Below, one piece after another: positions 58,490-64,000 of a stretch of 64,000 nt of DNA. The DNA is from Chamaelirium japonicum. Taxonomy: Eukaryota > Streptophyta > Magnoliopsida > Liliales > Melanthiaceae. Positions within the stretch are counted from its first letter, which is position 1; each line of letters starts with the position of its first letter. Below the pieces are notes generated by a model. That model was given only the letters and a program-made list of their open reading frames with translations, had not been told where the DNA came from and ran no database searches. A program made the position numbers and the translations under genes. The stretch covers positions 18,339,424-18,403,423 of the forward strand of contig OX393555.1 of the NCBI GenBank assembly GCA_947650365.1, written 5' to 3'.

Positions 58490-60469
58490 CATGGTTCCGG
58501 CCTAGACGGATTGGTTGAATGGCCGATTCACAACATTCAATTTCTGCAATTGTTTTTATTGAATTTTTTTTCTGTAAAAATTGTTGTCTTCGACCAATTT
58601 CGATCGGATAAAATGGGAAGAATTTTCCCATGGCTTTACATCAAGAAACCCCAAATCCGATTTTCGTTTTTGACGAATTCGGAGGGCTCGCCGAACAACT
58701 CCTCTTCCCCGCGGCCGAGTTGCCATCGCATCCGAGATCCCCAATCTTTTCTTTTCCATTTCTCAAAAAAAAAAATAATAAGAGAAAGGGGAAGAGAGCC
58801 GTCGTCGGGCGATCCCGACGGGCGGTGTTGCGGGCCGAGGTTGGTGATGCTCGCCGGAGGCCTCGCAGTCCGAGGCTCGCGAGTGGGCGGTGCATCCACC
58901 GGCGCGGTTGGGGACCCTCCCGTCGCTCGCCGGCAACCGATCGGGCGACGGTTGGGAAGCGGAGAGGGGCAGTTGCCAGCGGTTGTTGCGATTGGGGCGT
59001 CGGTTACACGGCGATGTCGTGAGGCTTCGCGACCTTTTGCGACCCTTCGTGATTCTGTGCAATCGTGAAGGTGTGTTATTCTATTGGGCTTTCGTATTGG
59101 GCTGTGAGTTGGGTCTGCATTGGATTTCTTTTGATAATCCGACCCAAAACTGAGGCTCACAGATCACTGGTTTGTGAAACACTATCTCATTTTGTATGTG
59201 TTTTGTGGGAACCATTCTGAGGGCCCACTTAACATACAACCAATGCTATGTGATAAAACCCATTAATCCCAATTGAATTATTCTGACCCACCTACCCCAA
59301 GTCATCCGATCTAAATTGTTTCGAATCGAACCAATCCGGGTATGAACCGATTTGGCTTGGACTGAATCGAGTCATACCACTCAATGAACCATCTGTCAAT
59401 TGATTAAATAAGGGCTTTTCTGCAAAATATTTTTTGGGTCGGCCAGGGACCTATATGCAATTTATTCTCTGTGAATGTTTCTGCAATGCTGTGAATGTTT
59501 GTGCTATGCACATTGCTGGACCTATATGCGATCCCGAAGGCTATGGGATTATTCAGTAACAGGTCGTGTGAAGGAAATGCAGAAAGTTCGTTTATGTAAT
59601 TTTATAAATTGCAGGGGCCTGTTTGTGAATAGTGCTTCCAAGTTGTTTTATTCATCAATTTTGGTCTGTATAATTGGACTTTGGACTATCTATTATTTTT
59701 TGATGATGTATGGATGTGTGGTATCCCTGGCCGAGCCCTAAAGCCCTGTTTTATATCAATTGACAGAAAAGACCCTAAAATTTTGGAAATCACTAAATTG
59801 TGCCATTGACGCATCTTGTTAGATGCAACTTTTCTAGATGGTGTTGATTTGTGCCTGCACCAACTGAGTGCTAGCCAAAGCAGCCTCAAGTTGGAGTGAG
59901 TACTTTCTTCACCATATAAAGCTCTTGAGTTGGCACTATTTAGTGTTTACTACTTGTGGTAGTGTTTTAAGTGCAACACTTATAGGTGGTAGTTTCTCGC
60001 TTTTTCGACTATCTGGGTGCAAGCCAAAGCGGCCTCAGGTAGAAGAATTTGAGAGTTTACCACGTAAAGCCCGTGTTCACACAGTCTTGCACCTGAGTAC
60101 TAGTGTGCTCAGTCTGCTCCCAAAGGAGGGCTGAACACAAAAGTAGGCTCAGGATGGAGTAGGATGGAGATTCTGTTGAGACCTATTTTGAAGAGATCTT
60201 GACTGCCCAAAGGTGTCATACTCTTTAAAACTGGAAACTTAAGAATCACCAGTCTTACAGACAGTTGCAAACTGTCAAGTTGAGTGAACCTAGAGCAGTC
60301 ATAGCTCTACTCCCAAAGGAGGGGTTGTGATGTTGCATTTGGTTGCTCACCAAGCCATCTTAGTCTGATGCTCAGACGATGACTTGGGATAGTTAAAGTG
60401 TGGAATCCTGTGATGTAGCTTCTAATTTATTTTTCCTGCTTATTCTGTCTTACAGCTGTTAATCCTACT
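58490..60469 (+). other. Long leader of Copia F
   Basis: About 2 kb between primer site and gag. It begins with a GC-rich part (58640-59040) and continues AT-rich. Imperfect repeats are present: GCCAAAGC(A/G)GCCTCA near 59874 and 60023, and CTCCCAAAGGAGGG near 60117 and 60311. Frames in it are short and I call no gene. Confidence 0.6.
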
Positions 60470-63217
60470 ATGTTACTACCCATGAATAATTCTCTCCCTA
60501 TCCTTAATGGCTCTAACTATGCGGAGTGGAAAGAGAGAATGTTGATACTGTTAGGGTGCATGGACCTAGATCTGGCGTTAAGGGCTGATAAGCCAGCCTC
60601 TCCTACAGAGGGGTCTACCCCAGATCAAAGGGCCTTCTTTGATAAGTGGGAGCGCTCTAATCGGCTCAGTTTGATGCTGATGAAAGCGCATGTCGGAAGA
60701 AACATAAAGGGATCTATCCCCGATTGTGAGACATCCCGCGAATTCATCGAGGTTGTGGAGCAACAGTTTGCTAGCTCCAATAAGGCACTGGCCAGCACCT
60801 TAATGAGTAAGCTCTCTTCCATGAGGTACTCCGGATCAGGCTCCATTCGGGAGCACATAATGGAGATGCGGGATATTGTATCGCAGCTGAATGCTATTGA
60901 GATTACCATCTCGGACTCCTTTCTGGTGCAGTTCATACTGAACTCCCTGCCATCTGAATTCGGACCCTTCAAGATCTCCTACAACACACAGAAGGAAAAA
61001 TGGTCAGTGAATGAACTACTGACCATGTGTGTTTAGGAGGAGAGCAGGTTGAGACAGGAGAGCTCTCCTAGCATCAATATGATCTCTCATAAGGGTCAGA
61101 AGCGCACCAGAGGAGAAAGTAGCAGGCATGTGAATCGTGACTCAGGGAAGAAGAAGACTAAAAGGGCGCCAGCTACTCAGGAAAATCAAGCTGACATTCA
61201 GGGCCCTAGGTGTTTCTTCTGCAAGAAAAGAGGTCACGTGAAGAAGGATTGCCCTCGCTATGCTAAATGGCTCAGGAAGAAAGGTAACTCCTTCGTTTCG
61301 GTATGCTTAGAATTGCATTCAGTTTCTGTTCCATCTGATACTTGGTGGATTGACACTGGTGCCACTGTGCATGTGGCAAATTCCATGCAAGGATACCTGT
61401 CCAGCAGGTTGCCAAGACCGGATGAGCGTAGCGTGATTACTGGGAATGGCGTGCGCTCGAAAGTTCAATCCGTTGGCACTTTTAGGCTTTTTCTAGATTC
61501 TGGCTTTGTACTTGATCTAGAAAATACCTTTTATATTCCTGCATTTTCTAGAAATTTGATTTCTGTATCAAGACTTGACTCATTGAGATTTGCTTTTAGC
61601 TTTATTAATTCCCAGTTCCAGTTGTGCTATCAATCCCAATGTGTTGGTTCAGGTATTCTGATTGATGGGTTGTATAGGATTCTTCTTAATACTTCCCAAA
61701 ATCAATCTTTAGTAACTCTGCATGGAAATGAAGAAACCAGTAGTCACTTGTCCTTATTATGGCATAGGAGATTAGGGCATATCTCCAAGGAGAGGATCCA
61801 AAGGTTAATTAGAGAAGGATTATTGAACATCACCTTTTCTGACTTTGGAATCTGTGTGGACTGCATAAAGGGCAAGCAGACCAAGACCTCCTCTAAAGGT
61901 GCTATAAGAAGTGATGGAACACTAGACTTGGTCCATACTGACATTTGTGGACCGTTCCCGCAGTGCATTACAGGCCAACAGTATTTTATCACATTTACTG
62001 ATGACCATTCAAGATTTGGTTATATCTACTTGCTTAAGGAGAAATCTGAAGCACTCGATGCCTTTAAAGCTTTCAAGGCCGAGGTAGAAAACCAACTTAA
62101 CAAAAGAATTAAGGTGGTCAGATCAGATCGAGGTGGTGAATACTTTGGTAGACAGACCTCAATAGGTCAGGCTCCTGGACCTTTTGCAAAGTTCCTTGAA
62201 CAGTGTGGTATAGTTCCTCAATACACCACTCCTGGTACGCCAAGCCAGAATGGTGTAGCAGAGCGAAGAAACCGCACATTGATTGATATGGTTAGGAGTA
62301 TGATCAATAACTCTACCCTTCCTTTATTTTTGTGGGCTGAAGCCTTAAGGACTGCCACGTATATCTTAAACAGGGTTCCTTCGAAGGCTGTTCCAAAGAC
62401 ACCCTATGAAATATGGACAGGAAGGAAACCAAGTTTAGGACATTTACACACGTGGGGTTGTCAAGCTGAGGCTAGGGTGTACAACCCACATATTAAGAAA
62501 TTAGACCTAAGAACCGTATCCGGTTATTTTATCGGTTATCCGGAAAGGTTCAAAGGGTATAAGTTCTACTGTCCATCTTCTCCTATAAAGATTGTAGAAA
62601 CAAGGACTACAAGGTTCATAGAGGATGACTCAATCAGTGGGAGTGTGCAACCTCGACACATAGTGTTTGAGGAGCATATAGAGCAGGATATTCCTTTACA
62701 AGAAGCTCCTGTACCTGTTCCATATGGGTTTATTCCATTTTCAGTTGGACAGCCTCGTGCTGTGGAAATACAACCCACAATTCAAGAACCACAAAATGAG
62801 GAACAGGAACCACTCCATCAAGATCCTGAACCAGTTGTTATCCCACAGCAAGTACCACCAGTGGGAGTACAACTGGAGATGAGGAGATCCTCTAGACAGA
62901 AAAGACCTGCCATATCGAATGATTATCTTGTCTACCTTCATGAAGATGGCCATTGTGTTGATGATCCCCTCAGTTTTTCTGAAGCCATGAATGATGAGCT
63001 TGAATCTATGGCTAAAAATCAAGTCTGGGACCTTGTCGTATTACCTGAAGGATCGAAGCCCGTTGGCTGTAAATGGGTTTTCAAGACCAAACGGGACTCA
63101 AGAGGTAATATAGAATGGTACAAGGCCCGATTGGTAGCCAAAGGATTCACTCAGAAAGAGGCATTGACTACACTGAGACCTTCTCTCCAGTATCCAGGAA
63201 GGACTCCTTCAGAATAA
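60470..63217 (+). pseudogene. gag, protease and integrase of Copia F
   Basis: The gag part (from MNNSLPILNGSNYAEWKER, about 60480) is of the UBN2/retrotran_gag type. After it come a basic linker, CCHC knuckle, protease, integrase zinc part (HRRLGH) and catalytic core ([28 protein letters not shown]), then the start of reverse transcriptase ([10 protein letters not shown]). Part of a fossil copy with few breaks. Confidence 0.85.
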
Positions 63218-64000
63218 TCATGGCTCTGGTGGCTCAGTTTGACCTTGAGTTACACCAGATGAATGTCAAAACTGCTTTTCTGAATGGGGATTTGTGTGAG
63301 GAGGTTTACATGAAACAACCTGAAGGATTCTCATACAAAGGACAAGAGCATATGGTATGCAGACTGAAGAAATCAATATATGGACTAAAACAATCCTCCC
63401 GACAGTGGTACCTCAAATTCAACGAGGTAATACTGACCTTTGGTTTTAAGGAAAACATTGTTGATCAATGTATTTACCTAAAGGTCAGTGGGAGCAAATT
63501 TATAATTCTAGTCCTATATGTTGATGATATTCTGCTTGCCAGCAATGATCTTGGACTACTGCATGATACGAAAGTTTTCTTATCCCAGAATTTTGATATG
63601 AAAGATATGGGTGAGGCTTCCTATGTCCTTGGCATAGAAATTCGGAGAGACAGACCAAAGGGTATTTTAGGTTTGTCTCAGAAAGCCTACATTGAGAAAA
63701 TTCTGGAAAGATTCAACTTTCATAAAGGCAGATCCGGGACAACTCTTGTACATAAAGGGGATATACTTAGTAAATCCCAAAGCCCAAGAAATCAATTGGA
63801 GCGGGATGGCATGACAGAAATACCTTATGCATCTGTAGTTGGTAGCCTTATGTATGCACAGACGTGCACACGTCCAGACATTGCCTTTGCAGTTGGATTA
63901 CTTGGCAGATTTCAAAGTGATCCAGGCAAAGCGCATTGGGATGCTGCCAAGAAGGTATTCAGATATCTACGAGGGACTATGGATTTCATGCTAACTTATA

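Larger units (their letters stand above)
58014..64000 (+). mobile_element. Copia element F, runs off the right end
   Basis: Best preserved Copia of the window, of the Tnt1/Tork-like kind. Parts: 5' LTR 58014-58475; tRNA-Met primer site 58477-58489; about 2 kb leader; gag about 60470-61040; zinc knuckle near 61210-61260 ([14 protein letters not shown]); protease near 61345-61400 ([14 protein letters not shown]); integrase with its HHCC part about 61750-62430; reverse transcriptase from about 62990 (YVDDILLAS near 63520); start of RNase H at the window edge. Only a few breaks are visible. The 3' LTR lies outside, so its age cannot be measured. Confidence 0.9.

Noticed and set aside
58511-59068. 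A 185-codon frame in the Copia F leader
   Set aside because: Open frames occur on both strands in this GC-rich patch and none has a recognisable domain.

Overview
The window is flowering-plant nuclear DNA, most likely from a monocot. It holds one recognisable host gene, on the minus strand near the left end, and a very deep nest of LTR retrotransposons. Three signs point to a plant: the Ty3/Gypsy elements are of the Tat lineage (a second, archaeal-type RNase H), the Copia elements use tRNA-Met primer sites, and small hAT-like and foldback elements are frequent. The host gene's very GC-rich first exon followed by AT-richer exons resembles the GC gradient known from monocot genes. No bacterial features, tRNA, rRNA or CRISPR array were seen.

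Left part (1-9984): the 3' piece of an old Copia element, a cluster of palindromic elements sitting in (TA)n microsatellites, then three exons of a conserved small membrane-protein gene (4845-6110, minus). Its remaining 3' exon(s) are not found here and probably lie beyond the window start. Two adjacent palindromic MITEs lie upstream of its start codon, followed by a larger element with inverted arms (7044-9547) that carries a hAT-like MITE and a tandem array.

Centre (9985-57796): a five-level nest. A solo LTR of a Gypsy element (9985-57796) was split by Tat element A (10504-57202). A was split by Copia C (19392-52649). C was split by Tat element B (23517-49544). B received Copia D (37281-47323) and a 3.35-kb insert (26383-29734) that itself holds a hAT-like element (27475-28044). 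The 3' LTR of A also took a 2-kb solo LTR (54430-56386) from the same family as D. Target-site duplications support most levels: GAAGC for B, CCAGG for D, GGGAC for the solo LTR, GGAAT/GGAAC for A, AAAACCCC for the hAT. By-eye LTR divergence (A about 12%, C about 10%, B about 3%, D about 2%) agrees with the nesting order.

Right part (57797-64000): a short host stretch, then a fairly well preserved Copia element (F, from 58014) that runs off the window.

The most unusual signal is in Tat element B. Between its protease and reverse transcriptase lies a 54-bp, in-frame tandem array of seven units. Each unit has a 9-nt/10-nt-loop/9-nt inverted repeat, and the two arms change together from unit to unit. 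Hairpin-bearing tandem arrays recur in the same element downstream of pol (four units of exactly 145 bp) and in the U3 of its LTRs (nine or ten units of about 55 bp). Both Tat elements also carry an antisense accessory gene in a long 3' internal region, and in B it has a TATA box of its own.
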